64,000 nucleotides of DNA from an uncultured Pelagibacteraceae bacterium (GTDB lineage: Bacteria > Pseudomonadota > Alphaproteobacteria > Pelagibacterales > Pelagibacteraceae), in NCBI GenBank assembly GCA_902632935.1, contig CACPEJ010000003.1, forward strand, positions 35,533 through 99,532, in the 5' to 3' direction. The translations under genes and the position numbers were made by a program. Under the pieces are notes generated by a model, which saw only the letters and a list, made by a program, of their open reading frames with translations, was not told the origin of the DNA and searched no databases. Shown piece after piece: positions 28,433 to 41,580 of this stretch. Numbering within the stretch: position 1 is the first letter of the stretch; every line of letters starts with the position of its first letter.

Positions 28433-30208
28433 TTAAACTTTTAAAGGAAGAACTTTAAGTAATATCTTATTTCTAATCCAATCAATATTAAGCTTATTGA
28501 GAGCTGTAATTATAAAATAAATTGTATCTTCATCTATTCTGTCAATTTCATCTTGTCCAATCACTTCAGCAATTCTCAAAAGGGCTAAACCAGTTTCACT
28601 ATTATTAATCATAATTTGTATATCTGTAGGAATTTCATTTTCATCAATTTGATACAAATCATCGTATTTTTCTGAAATTTCAATTCCATCATATCTTAAC
28701 GACTCTAAAAATATAATATCTTTTTTAGATAGAAAATATTTTTTGTTTTTTTTTATCTTTTTTAAAAAATTATTTGTATCTTTAGAAATTTTGGAACTAG
28801 CATAATCACCATTAAAGTAATTAATTAGTTTTGATTGATGCATTATATCATTATTAAACTTAATTTTTTTATCTTCATCCTTTTCAATTTGAATATTTGT
28901 ATAATAAAAACTGGTTAAATTATCTGGTATATCCACTGGATTAATTTTCTCGAGAAAGATTTTTAATTCAAAATCAAACGCTTTGTCTAAATCATCATCT
29001 TTAAAGGAATTTTTTAATACTCTTAATAACTTTAATTTTTCTACCATTTCTGACTCGAGTAAAATTTTCTGATAAATAAGAGCCCTACCCTCAATTTTAG
29101 AGAGTTTTTTATATTCATTTTGAGCATTGAGAAGTTGATTAAAATTAAATTGGAATCTTTTATATAAATTAAATAATTCTTTTTCTGGATAATTTTTATC
29201 ATGAACAGCTTTTTCTATAGTTCCTATTTTCTCAATTTCTGAAACATCAATTTGTTTAAATGAACCTAGTAAATTTGCAGATGAAAGATATTTCCAAATT
29301 ATTTTTTTAGTTTTATCGTTAGGTTCGAAATTAAAATTTGGATTTGTTTGATGAGCTAAATAAAAATCAAATATTGATTTTTCAGATACTGAGACATCTA
29401 TTTTTTTTGTATATTTTAGTAAATAATTTATTTTTTTTTCGAAATATTCATCTTTAAAACCTGTTTCTTTTTTTAAATCTAAAATTAATTGAGCTTCCTC
29501 TCTTTTATTATTTTTAATTAAACAATAGATGTTAAATTTGGATAAATACTCATCTGCAATTAGTTCATTATTTTTTGAAAATACACTGCAAGCTTTATCA
29601 ATTTTTGAATTAGAGAGATGTTCATCCACAAGATATTTTGTGAGTTCTGGGTGTAAATTAATTATTTGATTTTGAATTAAATATTCTTCGATTAAATCTA
29701 GGTTTGAGTTTTTTATTAACCAATCTGACTTTAATTTTAGAAATTCGTTATCTGATATATTTTTTTTAGGACTATGAGCATTAATTAAGAGTGAAGTATT
29801 AATGATTTCAATTGCATCATTAGAAAGATCCATCTTATTTAGTTTTGTAAGCAAATTTTCTAATTGGTCTCCATCTGAATTAGCCCACATATCTACATTG
29901 AGACCATAATCTTCAGGGTCATATAATCCGATTATTTTAATTTCTTTTGTATCAAACTTTTCATCAAGATTAATAATTGATTTTTGATTTTGATTTTGCA
30001 TTCCAAATACACTTGGCTCGATACTCTCTTGTAATATATTTTCCCCATTTGAAATTTCTGAATTGTTTGTTATGTTTTTTTCTTCAATTTCTTTTTTATC
30101 TATATTCCAAATATCAACTGGTTTTTCTTCTGCACTAGCAATAGAAGTGAAAAATAAAAAAAATAAAATTAAAAAATTTTTTTTATTTAACAATTTTAAA
30201 ATTTTCAT
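28433..30208 (-). CDS. Secreted or periplasmic uncharacterised protein (591 aa)
   Basis: N-terminal signal sequence 'LNKKNFLILFFLFFTSIASAEE'; no family recognised. Confidence 0.65.
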   Translation of the reverse strand: MKILKLLNKKNFLILFFLFFTSIASAEEKPVDIWNIDKKEIEEKNITNNSEISNGENILQESIEPSVFGMQNQNQKSIINLDEKFDTKEIKIIGLYDPEDYGLNVDMWANSDGDQLENLLTKLNKMDLSNDAIEIINTSLLINAHSPKKNISDNEFLKLKSDWLIKNSNLDLIEEYLIQNQIINLHPELTKYLVDEHLSNSKIDKACSVFSKNNELIADEYLSKFNIYCLIKNNKREEAQLILDLKKETGFKDEYFEKKINYLLKYTKKIDVSVSEKSIFDFYLAHQTNPNFNFEPNDKTKKIIWKYLSSANLLGSFKQIDVSEIEKIGTIEKAVHDKNYPEKELFNLYKRFQFNFNQLLNAQNEYKKLSKIEGRALIYQKILLESEMVEKLKLLRVLKNSFKDDDLDKAFDFELKIFLEKINPVDIPDNLTSFYYTNIQIEKDEDKKIKFNNDIMHQSKLINYFNGDYASSKISKDTNNFLKKIKKNKKYFLSKKDIIFLESLRYDGIEISEKYDDLYQIDENEIPTDIQIMINNSETGLALLRIAEVIGQDEIDRIDEDTIYFIITALNKLNIDWIRNKILLKVLPLKV

Positions 30209-30362
30209 TAGGAATAGTTTTATCTATATCTTTTTTAGGAGCTGGAAAATCAATCTTGTTCAGTAAAAAAATAATTAAAAAAAAGACAAGCAAAAGTAAA
30301 ACTAATTTAGTTACAATACCTACAATACTTCGGCTTGAACTTGTTTTTTTTATAAATTGCAT
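30183..30362 (-). CDS. Small single-TM protein (59 aa)
   Basis: Hand translation MQFIKKTSSSRSIVGIVTKLVLLLLVFFLIIFLLNKIDFPAPKKDIDKTIPNENFKIVK*; overlaps the start of the downstream secreted-protein gene; below the ORF cutoff. Confidence 0.5.
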   Translation of the reverse strand: MQFIKKTSSSRSIVGIVTKLVLLLLVFFLIIFLLNKIDFPAPKKDIDKTIPNENFKIVK

Positions 30363-30419
30363 ATACTTTTAACTAATTTCAAATTAAGACATATTTGTGG
30401 TTTTTCAATAAAGAAAATT

Positions 30420-30923
30420 ATGAAATCTGATAGAAATATTGTTTTTTTAGGTATGATGGGATCTGGTAAAACATCTATCGGATTTTTAGTTTCAAAAAAA
30501 CTAAAACTAGATTTTTATGATGTTGACCATTACATAGAAAATAAGCTTAAAATGAAAATTTCAAGTATATTCAAAAACAAAGGTGAAAAATTTTTCAGAG
30601 AATACGAGGAAAAAATTACTTTAGAACTCTTGAAAATTAAAGGAATAGTATTGTCTCTTGGTGGTGGTGCTTTTTTAAACAGAAATATTAGAAACGAGGT
30701 TTTAAAGAACCACATATCTTTTTGGCTAAAAACCAATGATGATATTTTAATCCAAAGAATAAGAAAAAGTGCTAAAAGACCATTAGCTTATAATGTTTCT
30801 AATAGTGATTTACAAAATATGATAAAAAATCGTAATAAATATTATGCAAAAGCACAAAATAAAATTGATTGTCACAATAAAACTAAAAAAGAAATTGTTG
30901 ATAAAATTTTAGATATTATATGA
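30420..30923 (+). CDS. aroK: Shikimate kinase
   Basis: 'NIVFLGMMGSGKTSIGFLVSKKL...DVDHYIE...GEKFFREYEE...VLSLGGGAF'; internal start preferred over the ORF-track start 30357. Confidence 0.93.
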   Translation: MKSDRNIVFLGMMGSGKTSIGFLVSKKLKLDFYDVDHYIENKLKMKISSIFKNKGEKFFREYEEKITLELLKIKGIVLSLGGGAFLNRNIRNEVLKNHISFWLKTNDDILIQRIRKSAKRPLAYNVSNSDLQNMIKNRNKYYAKAQNKIDCHNKTKKEIVDKILDII

Positions 30924-32026
30924 AACCAATTAAATTGATAATTAAGACTAATTATGAAAAATATTCAATATTCATTGGAAAAAATCTTATTACAAAAATA
31001 TCAAGTTTGATGGTCAATAATTCCATTAAATCAAAAAAATGTTTATTGGTAGTTGACAGAAAAGTTCCTAAAAAATTTATTTCTGAAATTAAAAAAAAAC
31101 TAAGAAATAAAAAAATATTTTTATTCAATTTTAATGCCAACGAAAAAAATAAGAACCAATCTACTATAAATTCAATCTTAGAAATTTTACTTAATAAAAA
31201 TTTTTCTAGAGAAGACAGTTTATTAGCGATAGGGGGAGGTATAACTGGAGACGTTGGAGGTTTTGCTGCAAGTTTATTTAAAAGAGGATTACATTTTGTA
31301 AATATCCCCACCACTCTTTTGGCTCAAGTAGACTCATCGATTGGTGGCAAAACAGGAGTAAATTCTAAGTATGGAAAAAATCTAATTGGTAGCTTCTATC
31401 AGCCGAAATTAGTCATAAGCGATATAGATGCTTTAAAAACACTCAATAGAAGAGAAATTGTTTGTGGATACGGTGAAATTTTAAAACACTCTATAATTTC
31501 TAAAAAGAAATTCTTTAAATATTTGGATAAGAATTTTGATAACATTATCAAACTTAAATCTCCTTATATAGAAAAGGCAATATTTGAGAGTTGTAAAATT
31601 AAAAAAGATGTAGTTGAAAAAGATGAAAAAGAAAACAACTTAAGAAAAAAATTAAATTTTGGTCACACTTTTGGTCACTCATTTGAAGCTTCATTAGGAT
31701 ATTCAAAAAGATTAAATCATGGCGAAGCTGTTATTCTGGGAATGATGGTTGCATTAAAATTTAGCAATAAGAATAAATTCCTAAATTCTAATGATTATAA
31801 ATTAATTTCTGCTCATTATAAAAATTCAAAATTACCTTCAAATATTAAAAAATATTTTAAAAGGAAAGATCTTGATAAAATTATTAAATTTATGAAAACT
31901 GATAAAAAAAACAATTCTGATAAAATAAAGTTGGTTTTATTAAAAAAAATGGGCCAAACAATTTTAAATCAAGAATACTCAGTAAGAAATTTAAATGAAT
32001 TCTTAAAAAATGAATTAATTGATTAA
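30920..32026 (+). CDS. aroB: 3-dehydroquinate synthase
   Basis: 'LLAIGGGITGDVGGFAASLFKRGLHFVNIPTTLLAQVDSSIGGKTGVN...LNFGHTFGHSFE'. Confidence 0.96.
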   Translation: MKPIKLIIKTNYEKYSIFIGKNLITKISSLMVNNSIKSKKCLLVVDRKVPKKFISEIKKKLRNKKIFLFNFNANEKNKNQSTINSILEILLNKNFSREDSLLAIGGGITGDVGGFAASLFKRGLHFVNIPTTLLAQVDSSIGGKTGVNSKYGKNLIGSFYQPKLVISDIDALKTLNRREIVCGYGEILKHSIISKKKFFKYLDKNFDNIIKLKSPYIEKAIFESCKIKKDVVEKDEKENNLRKKLNFGHTFGHSFEASLGYSKRLNHGEAVILGMMVALKFSNKNKFLNSNDYKLISAHYKNSKLPSNIKKYFKRKDLDKIIKFMKTDKKNNSDKIKLVLLKKMGQTILNQEYSVRNLNEFLKNELID

Positions 32027-32275
32027 AATTTGAATAGAATGAATATATTTATTTAATTCCTCACTTAAAATTTTGTAAATTTTTTTATCACTATCAATTC
32101 TTTTCATTTTTTTAAGTTCCTTTGAAACTAAAGAAATTTTAAGATGAAATTTACCTGCCTGGTTTCCAGCATGATTTTTATGGAGAAAAGATTTATCTTC
32201 AATTAATATACTTTCTAAAGCAATTTGATTTTGTAGTTTTTTTTTTACGATTGCAATTAAATCATTTATATTCAT
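32015..32275 (-). CDS. bolA: BolA family protein
   Basis: 86 aa; 'EDKSFLHKNHAGNQAGKFHLKISLVSKEL'; overlaps the aroB 3' end convergently. Confidence 0.85.
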   Translation of the reverse strand: MNINDLIAIVKKKLQNQIALESILIEDKSFLHKNHAGNQAGKFHLKISLVSKELKKMKRIDSDKKIYKILSEELNKYIHSIQILIN

Positions 32276-32293
32276 AAGTATAATTATATTATC

Positions 32294-32827
32294 ATGAAAA
32301 TTATTTGCGACTGGAATAATTGTAAAGAAATTGGTGAATATAAAGCGCCAATTGAAAAGGATAATAGTAAAAAATATAGAATGTTATGTTTAGAACACGT
32401 AAAAGAATTTAATAAAAATTGGAATTATTTTTCCGGTATGAATGATGATCAGGTAATTAATTTTTTAAAATCAGATATGATATGGCATAAACCTACTCAA
32501 AGTTTTAGTTCATCTGATAATTTTTTTAAAGTTTTATGGAATAACACCTTAAAAGACGAAATGGATAATGATAAATTTAAAAGTGAATTCAATCATATGC
32601 GTCAATTTAAATTTGATCATAAAGATATTAAAGCCTTTAGTATATTAGGTGTTTCGGTAGGTTTAAAATGGCAAAAAGTTCAGGAAAAATTCAAAACACT
32701 TGTCAAAAAATTTCACCCTGATATGAATGCCGGAAATAAAAAATATGAAGAAAAACTAAAGTTGATTACTTTAGCTTATACACAACTAAAAAATACATAT
32801 AGGAACAAAATTGACACCCAATCTTAA
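32294..32827 (+). CDS. J-domain (DnaJ-like) protein
   Basis: '[52 protein letters not shown]'. Confidence 0.85.
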   Translation: MKIICDWNNCKEIGEYKAPIEKDNSKKYRMLCLEHVKEFNKNWNYFSGMNDDQVINFLKSDMIWHKPTQSFSSSDNFFKVLWNNTLKDEMDNDKFKSEFNHMRQFKFDHKDIKAFSILGVSVGLKWQKVQEKFKTLVKKFHPDMNAGNKKYEEKLKLITLAYTQLKNTYRNKIDTQS

Positions 32828-33785
32828 CATTCAACCTGATATTAAAATTTCATTAAAACAATCATTCGGTATTGATACTGAGATGGAAGTAGACGCATTC
32901 TCTGAAAAAAGCGAATATGTTCCAGAAATAGATAAAAATTATAAATTTGATAGAGATACAACACTGGCAATTGTCTCTGGATTTGCACACAATAAAAGAG
33001 TTCTAGTGCAAGGTTATCATGGTACAGGAAAATCTACACATATAGAACAAATTGCCGCTAGATTAAATTGGCCCTGTATTAGAGTAAACTTAGATAGCCA
33101 TATCAGTAGAATAGATCTAATTGGTAAAGATGCTATCGTTCTTAAAGAAGGAAAGCAGGTCACACAATTTAATGAAGGTATTTTGCCATGGTCAATTCAA
33201 AATCCAGTAGCTTTAGTTTTTGATGAGTATGACGCTGGAAGACCCGATGTAATGTTTGTCATTCAAAGAGTTCTTGAAGCTGAGGGTAACTTTACTCTTT
33301 TAGACAAGAATAAGGTCATAAAACAAAATAAATTTTTTAGATTATTTGCTACATCAAATACAGTCGGTTTAGGAGATACAACTGGTCTTTACCATGGAAC
33401 ACAACAAATCAATCAAGGTCAAATGGATAGATGGAATATTGTAACAACACTAAATTACCTCAGTCTAGATAAAGAAATGGATATTATATTAGCGAAAAAT
33501 AAACCTTTAAATAATCCCAAAGGTAAAGAAAAAGTATCAAATATGATAAAAGTTGCATCTTTAACTCGTAAAGGATTTATAGCTGGTGACATAAGTACTG
33601 TAATGAGTCCAAGAACTGTATTACATTGGGCTGAAAATGCAGAAATTTTTAAAGATGTAGGATACGCATTTAGAGTCACTTTTCTAAATAAATGTGACGA
33701 AATTGAAAAAAATACAATTGCTGAATACTATCAAAGATGTTTCGGAGAAGAACTACCTGAGTCACTTGCAAATATTCAAATTTAA
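32811..33785 (+). CDS. cobS: Cobaltochelatase CobS-like AAA+ ATPase
   Basis: '[48 protein letters not shown]'. Confidence 0.9.
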   Translation: MTPNLNIQPDIKISLKQSFGIDTEMEVDAFSEKSEYVPEIDKNYKFDRDTTLAIVSGFAHNKRVLVQGYHGTGKSTHIEQIAARLNWPCIRVNLDSHISRIDLIGKDAIVLKEGKQVTQFNEGILPWSIQNPVALVFDEYDAGRPDVMFVIQRVLEAEGNFTLLDKNKVIKQNKFFRLFATSNTVGLGDTTGLYHGTQQINQGQMDRWNIVTTLNYLSLDKEMDIILAKNKPLNNPKGKEKVSNMIKVASLTRKGFIAGDISTVMSPRTVLHWAENAEIFKDVGYAFRVTFLNKCDEIEKNTIAEYYQRCFGEELPESLANIQI

Positions 33786-35585
33786 ATGAAAAATAATAAG
33801 GCTGAAAACTTAAGAGAAAAACTTAAGCAAGCTCTAACTTCAACAGCAAGAGTGATTTCTGATGATATCCATCTTAAAACTATTGATAAAAAAAATAAAA
33901 AAGATTTGAATTTTGTTGATATTGAAAATCTTAACTCAAGGGGAGATTTTATTAAAGCTAGAGCAGAGTCCGACTCTTCTGCTTTAAAAAAAAAGTTTTC
34001 AAATGATGAGATTTATAAAAAAAATTTACCTTTAAATTCCTCATATAAGACACTTTATTCTATTGCAGAAAAAGTAAGATATGAATGCCTAGGCTCAAAA
34101 ATGTTAAAAGGTATAGCAAAAAATCTTAAAGAAAATTATGATCAAATAATCCAATTTAAAAGAAAAGACCAATTAAATTCAAAAGAAGATGTTCCAGTGG
34201 TGGAAGCTTTTGAATTGTATATGTTAAAGAGATTTCTAAACGTCAAATTAAATACCTTAACCAATAATATGTTAAATTTTTGGGAAAAAGACTTCGATAG
34301 AGTAATGAACAAGCACATTGAATTTTTAAAAGAAAACTTAGAATATCAAAATGAATATTCCTCAAAGTTTTCAGAAATATTACAAGAAATGGATATTTTT
34401 AAAAATGAGGACAATGAAGAAACCAAGGAAGAAAACCAAGATGATGGTCAAAATAATCCCTCTAATGATGACCAAGACAACAATTCAGATGACTCTAGAG
34501 ATGAAAATGACAATGAGGAAACTGAAGCAAGCTTAAACTCTGAATATGACATAGATGAATACAAACTTGATGAGCAACTAATTGATAGTGAGTCTGATCA
34601 AAAAAATAACGAACAAGTTATTCAAAAAAAATCAATTAATGATTTAAATACAGACTATAAGATATTTACAACCCAGTTTGATGAAATAACAAAAGCAGAA
34701 AATTTAGAAAATTCTGACGAAGCTTCAAAATTAAGAAAAACTTTAGATCAACAGTTAATAGGTTTTCAAGATGTCATTACCAAACTTGCAAACAAACTTC
34801 AAAGACAACTACTGGCAAAACAAAACAGGGCTTGGGAGTTTGATTTAGAGGAGGGGTTATTAGATAGTTCAAAATTACCAAGAATAATAATGGATCCTTA
34901 TAATTCATTATCTTTTAAAAAAGAAAAAGATTTAGATTTTAAAGACACTGTCGTTACTCTTTTAATAGATAATTCAGGATCTATGAGAGGGAGACCAATT
35001 ACAATTGCTGCGATTTGCGCTGATATTTTATCAAGAACCTTGGAAAGGTGTTCTGTCAAAGTTGAAATATTAGGTTTCACAACTAAAAATTGGAAAGGTG
35101 GAAAAAGTAGAGAGTTTTGGAATAAAGAGGGTAAACCAAAAACACCAGGTAGATTAAATGATTTAAGACACATAATTTATAAAGGGGCTGATACCCATTG
35201 GCGACAGTGTAAAAATAATCTTGGTTTAATGTTAAAAGAGGGATTGTTAAAAGAAAATATTGATGGAGAAGCAATTTCTTGGGCATTTAATCGATTAAAA
35301 AAAAGAAAAGAAGAAAGAAAAATATTAATGGTAATTTCTGATGGTGCACCAGTTGATGACTCAACTCTGTCAGTCAATTCAGGGGATTTTCTTGAAAAAC
35401 ATTTAAAGAAAATTGTGAAATTTATCGAAGAAAAAACTGAAACTGAAATTTTAGCGATTGGAATAGGCCATGATGTATCAAGATACTATAATCGAGCGAT
35501 AAAGATTACAGATGTCAATGAATTAGGTGATGTCATGATTTCTCAATTGAGTGAACTTTTTAAAAGTAAAAAAAATTTACATTAA
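33786..35585 (+). CDS. cobT: Cobaltochelatase CobT-like VWA protein
   Basis: Acidic linker followed by a VWA domain '[22 protein letters not shown]...[14 protein letters not shown]'. Confidence 0.9.
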   Translation: MKNNKAENLREKLKQALTSTARVISDDIHLKTIDKKNKKDLNFVDIENLNSRGDFIKARAESDSSALKKKFSNDEIYKKNLPLNSSYKTLYSIAEKVRYECLGSKMLKGIAKNLKENYDQIIQFKRKDQLNSKEDVPVVEAFELYMLKRFLNVKLNTLTNNMLNFWEKDFDRVMNKHIEFLKENLEYQNEYSSKFSEILQEMDIFKNEDNEETKEENQDDGQNNPSNDDQDNNSDDSRDENDNEETEASLNSEYDIDEYKLDEQLIDSESDQKNNEQVIQKKSINDLNTDYKIFTTQFDEITKAENLENSDEASKLRKTLDQQLIGFQDVITKLANKLQRQLLAKQNRAWEFDLEEGLLDSSKLPRIIMDPYNSLSFKKEKDLDFKDTVVTLLIDNSGSMRGRPITIAAICADILSRTLERCSVKVEILGFTTKNWKGGKSREFWNKEGKPKTPGRLNDLRHIIYKGADTHWRQCKNNLGLMLKEGLLKENIDGEAISWAFNRLKKRKEERKILMVISDGAPVDDSTLSVNSGDFLEKHLKKIVKFIEEKTETEILAIGIGHDVSRYYNRAIKITDVNELGDVMISQLSELFKSKKNLH

Positions 35586-36850
35586 AGATTGAACAAATCT
35601 TTATTTTTCCACTTTATTGTCACTTCAGCTCCACTTCTTGTTTGAGAATTCCAACAATTAACAGTGGCAAAATTTTTTTCTAGTAAAGTCTTTCCTATAA
35701 ATAATCCTAAACCTAATCCACTATTTTTATCAGTTGATTTGAGATAAGGTTCTCCAATTTTGGATAAAATATCGCTTGGATATCCATTACCATCATCTTC
35801 AATGGTAATTTCTGTAAAATCATTATCACTTTTCAAATTTATAAAAACTTTGCTTTTACAAAACTTATTTGCATTGCCAATAAAATTTCTTAATCCATAA
35901 ACTATTTCAATCGATCTATAAATTTTCTTTGAATTTAGATCTTGTTCTAGATTTAAACTAAATTCTTTTTTACTTGTTTCCTTAAATGATGAAATAATTT
36001 GTCTTAAATATTCTTTCATTGATAAGTCCTCATCAATAAATTCGTCTTCCTGATCAGGATTTAAGGATAATCTTTTTAATATTTCATTACACCTTTCAAC
36101 TTGACTCAACAACAATTTAATATCTTGTGAAACATCTTTTTGATCTTTTAGTTGTTTTGATAATTCCTGAGTAATTACCTTTATTGTTGATAAGGGTGTC
36201 CCTAATGAATGTGCAGCTGCTGCAGCTTGTCCACCTAAAGATAACATCTCATGTTCTTTAGCCATAATTTCTTCCATTTTATTTAAAGCATCTTTTCTTA
36301 ACTTGCTTTCAGCACCAAATATAATTGCAAAATAATTTAAAAAAAGAAGAGCAATTATTAAAGATAAAGGGATAGCATAGATATAATAATTACTCACATG
36401 AAAGTGATCACTTAAGGGTCCGGGTAAGTCTTTTGAAAAAAAGGTTAAGCCTACAATAGATAAAGTAGTTAATAATACTAATAGTGAATTAGTTTTAAAA
36501 CTCAAATTTGATGAAGCAAAGACACTTGGTATTATTAAAAAAATGACAAATGGATTTTTCACACCCCCTGTAAGATAAATCAATCCACATAATTGTATTA
36601 TATCAACGAGTAAATGAATAAATGCTGATCTATCTGTTAATTGCGTTTTTTTGTAGATAAAAATTAAGTAAAGATTACTAATTACTCCAATAGAAATAAA
36701 TAAATTTGCAAAAATAAAGTTAAAATCAAAATTTAGATAAAAATATACTAGATATACCGATATTAATTGACCAATAATACCAATCCACCTTAAATTTATA
36801 TAAATTGATTTTTTTAAAGAATATTGTTTTGAAGTTTCAAAAAACTTCAT
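35582..36850 (-). CDS. Sensor histidine kinase, RegB/PrrB-like
   Basis: Six or so TM segments; '[21 protein letters not shown]' (H-box), '[11 protein letters not shown]', '[14 protein letters not shown]'. Confidence 0.85.
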   Translation of the reverse strand: MKFFETSKQYSLKKSIYINLRWIGIIGQLISVYLVYFYLNFDFNFIFANLFISIGVISNLYLIFIYKKTQLTDRSAFIHLLVDIIQLCGLIYLTGGVKNPFVIFLIIPSVFASSNLSFKTNSLLVLLTTLSIVGLTFFSKDLPGPLSDHFHVSNYYIYAIPLSLIIALLFLNYFAIIFGAESKLRKDALNKMEEIMAKEHEMLSLGGQAAAAAHSLGTPLSTIKVITQELSKQLKDQKDVSQDIKLLLSQVERCNEILKRLSLNPDQEDEFIDEDLSMKEYLRQIISSFKETSKKEFSLNLEQDLNSKKIYRSIEIVYGLRNFIGNANKFCKSKVFINLKSDNDFTEITIEDDGNGYPSDILSKIGEPYLKSTDKNSGLGLGLFIGKTLLEKNFATVNCWNSQTRSGAEVTIKWKNKDLFNL

Positions 36851-36852
36851 TT

Positions 36853-38916
<2,064 letters not shown>

Positions 38917-39027
38917 TTATTTTACGGAAAAAATAATTATATCATTTTTTGCATTAAATTGCTCTTTTTATAATTTTACCAATTTGTAAAAAATGTGAAA
39001 TTGACCGCATAAAATAAAGATTATTTG

Positions 39028-39117
39028 TGGCGGAGAGAATGGGATTCGAACCCATGAAAGAGTTACCCCTTTACACGCTTTCCAAGCGTGCGCCTTCAAC
39101 CACTCGGCCACCTCTCC
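39028..39117 (-). tRNA. tRNA-Ser (anticodon GGA)
   Basis: Complement GGAGAGGTGGCCGAGTGGTTGAAGGCGCACGCTTGGAAAGCGTGTAAAGGGGTAACTCTTTCATGGGTTCGAATCCCATTCTCTCCGCCA; loop TTGGAAA; long variable arm. Confidence 0.96.
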
Positions 39118-39126
39118 ACTTATATT

Positions 39127-39801
39127 TCATTTTTTTCTAACAACTAAATTATTTTGAAAATACTCAATTTCCAAATAATCAGAATATAGAGACAAAAATT
39201 TATCAATACCTACGTATGATTGTAAAATTCTATTATCATCATGTTGTAAAAAATCATCAAAAAACATAAGTCCATTAACTTTTAAAATTTTAAATGCTTC
39301 AATTGCATCAGACAGAATATCTTCCCCATTATGAGATCCATCAATATAAATAAAGTCAAAATGAACATTTTCTTTTAACAATTTTCTCATTGAAATAACT
39401 GAATCATTTTTTATTTTCTTAAAATTAAATCCTGAGAGATTCTGATCAAAAGCTTTTTCTATTAAATCAAAATTAGGTGAAAGTGTTTTACTATTCGGAT
39501 TAGGCATATCCCATATATCTAAAAAAAAGGCATTTACAAATTTGTATTCAGATAAAACGTAAAAAGAAGATAATCCCTCATAACAACCTACCTCCAAATA
39601 ATCAAATTTTGAGCTCTTATCTTTTGGCAAAAAAAAAGTGAAAATTTCAAAATTGTTTAAAAACCATTTTTGTGAGAAGTTTTTGTGATCTAATTTTTCT
39701 TCAAATATTTTTTTTTGAGAAGCATAGTCCTTTTTACATCTTTTTTTTAATGCTTTAGATTTATAATAGTGTAAAAAATATTTTAATTTTAAAAAAAACA
39801 T
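39127..39801 (-). CDS. Class I SAM-dependent methyltransferase (Methyltransf_24-like)
   Basis: '[21 protein letters not shown]...[38 protein letters not shown]'; start placed at MFFLKLKYF. Confidence 0.75.
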   Translation of the reverse strand: MFFLKLKYFLHYYKSKALKKRCKKDYASQKKIFEEKLDHKNFSQKWFLNNFEIFTFFLPKDKSSKFDYLEVGCYEGLSSFYVLSEYKFVNAFFLDIWDMPNPNSKTLSPNFDLIEKAFDQNLSGFNFKKIKNDSVISMRKLLKENVHFDFIYIDGSHNGEDILSDAIEAFKILKVNGLMFFDDFLQHDDNRILQSYVGIDKFLSLYSDYLEIEYFQNNLVVRKK

Positions 39802-39836
39802 ATTAATCAATATATTCAAAAATATTAAAAAATGAA

Positions 39837-40781
39837 ATGATACTTGTAACAGGATGCACTGGATATATAGGCTTTCACATTTGTGAATTTTTAGAATTGA
39901 AAAGATTGCCTTATTTTGGAATTGATAACTTTTCAAGATCTCATTCAAAAAATATTATTAATAAAAAAAAGTTTTTAAAAACTGATATAAACTCAAAAAT
40001 CATTTCATCTTTAGTCTCTTCAAAAAAAATTCATACTGTAATACATGCTGCAGCTTTGAGCTTTCCACCAGAGTCAGAAAAAAATCGAAAAATTTATTTT
40101 AAGAATAATATTGAAAAAACAAAAACTTTTATTGATGTATGTGTTAAAAATAATATTAAGAAATTTATTTTTTTATCGAGTTCTAATGTATATAATTTTA
40201 ATCCAAATAATATTAAGGCAGCATCTGAAAATCAAAAAAATAAGCCCACAAATTATTATGGTAAGACGAAATCTATAATTGAGAAATATTTGAAAAATAA
40301 ATTTGAAATCTGTTACATACTAAGATTATTTAATATAGCTGGTTATATAAATAAAAAAGAATTTTTTGAATTCAAAAATAAATTTAGAAGAATTATGCCT
40401 GTAATAACTGAAGCCTCTAGAAAAAAATTGCTATTTAAAATAAATCTTGTGAAAAGTAAAAAAAAGTTAATTTATCCAGGAAGAGACTTTGTTCATATAA
40501 AAGACTTTTTAAGTATTATTCTTAAAATTTTAAAAAGAAACAACATTGGTTCATATATTATGAATGTAGGGAGTGGAGAACTTATCTATTTGGATAAAAT
40601 AATCAAAATCTTTGAAAAAAAGATGAATAAAAAAATTTCTTACAAAAAAAAATTTTATGAGTTGGGTAACTATAACTATACTTTGAGTAACAATTATAAA
40701 TTAAGAAAAATATTAAATTTCGATTTTAAATTTAATATTAATGAAATTATTAAAAGCTGTATTAAAAAAAAAGTTATATAA
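39837..40781 (+). CDS. NAD-dependent epimerase/dehydratase (UDP-glucose 4-epimerase-like)
   Basis: 'MILVTGCTGYIGFHICEFLE...FLSSSNVYN...YYGKTKSIIEKYL...ILRLFNIAGY'. Confidence 0.88.
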   Translation: MILVTGCTGYIGFHICEFLELKRLPYFGIDNFSRSHSKNIINKKKFLKTDINSKIISSLVSSKKIHTVIHAAALSFPPESEKNRKIYFKNNIEKTKTFIDVCVKNNIKKFIFLSSSNVYNFNPNNIKAASENQKNKPTNYYGKTKSIIEKYLKNKFEICYILRLFNIAGYINKKEFFEFKNKFRRIMPVITEASRKKLLFKINLVKSKKKLIYPGRDFVHIKDFLSIILKILKRNNIGSYIMNVGSGELIYLDKIIKIFEKKMNKKISYKKKFYELGNYNYTLSNNYKLRKILNFDFKFNINEIIKSCIKKKVI

Positions 40782-41580
40782 TCCAATTTCTATAAAAACC
40801 TTTGTTTTCAATCAAATATTGAGGAAAAAATTGTTCACTAAACTCTAATTTAGAAAATTTGATATTTCTTCCAAATAAATCTTTATTTTCTTTTACTCTT
40901 TTTTTTATTGTCTCTAAATCACTATTTTCAAGAGTATCTAATTCAGAATGCGTCCATGCTTTAATCTTTTTCTGAATATCTTCTTCAGACATTAAATATG
41001 AAAAATGCCAACCAGCTTTATTTAACACTTTTATTTTCTTAAATTTATCAAATCTAAAAAAACTATATTTCAAATTTTTTTTAGCGACAAGTCTTAACCA
41101 ACTAAATGATTTCAAATTTTTAAATTTTGAAACACGACTACCTTCCCAAACATCTTTATATTGTTCTGACAACAAGTTTAATTTGTAATAAAAACAATAT
41201 TGTTCACAAATTACTATATTATTACCAATACTCGGTAAATCACTTATGACTTCAGGATTTATAATTTCATCAGCGTCTGAATATATTATTAAATCATCTG
41301 GTTGAGTATCTTTTAATCCATTCATTAGAAAATTTCTTTGATAATCTTGCCTTTCCCAAATTCCTAGACTTTCTGGAAAGTTATCAATTTTTAAATAAAT
41401 AATTTTGTGACTAAAATTTTTGAATTTTTTATGATCAAAAAGGTATCCTTTAATTTTACCTCTATGATCATAATAAGACTCACAAATTACAAAATAGTCT
41501 ACATACTTATCTAATATGTTAAATCTTATTTCAGTTAATAAATTTTCATTAAAAAATATAAAACAATCGTAAATTTTCAT
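40774..41580 (-). CDS. Glycosyltransferase family 17-like protein
   Basis: '[42 protein letters not shown]...[11 protein letters not shown]...IYSDADEI'. Confidence 0.8.
   Translation of the reverse strand: MKIYDCFIFFNENLLTEIRFNILDKYVDYFVICESYYDHRGKIKGYLFDHKKFKNFSHKIIYLKIDNFPESLGIWERQDYQRNFLMNGLKDTQPDDLIIYSDADEIINPEVISDLPSIGNNIVICEQYCFYYKLNLLSEQYKDVWEGSRVSKFKNLKSFSWLRLVAKKNLKYSFFRFDKFKKIKVLNKAGWHFSYLMSEEDIQKKIKAWTHSELDTLENSDLETIKKRVKENKDLFGRNIKFSKLEFSEQFFPQYLIENKGFYRNWII

Noticed and set aside
34351-34536. 61-aa plus-strand ORF inside cobT
   Set aside because: Out-of-frame reading of the acidic low-complexity linker.
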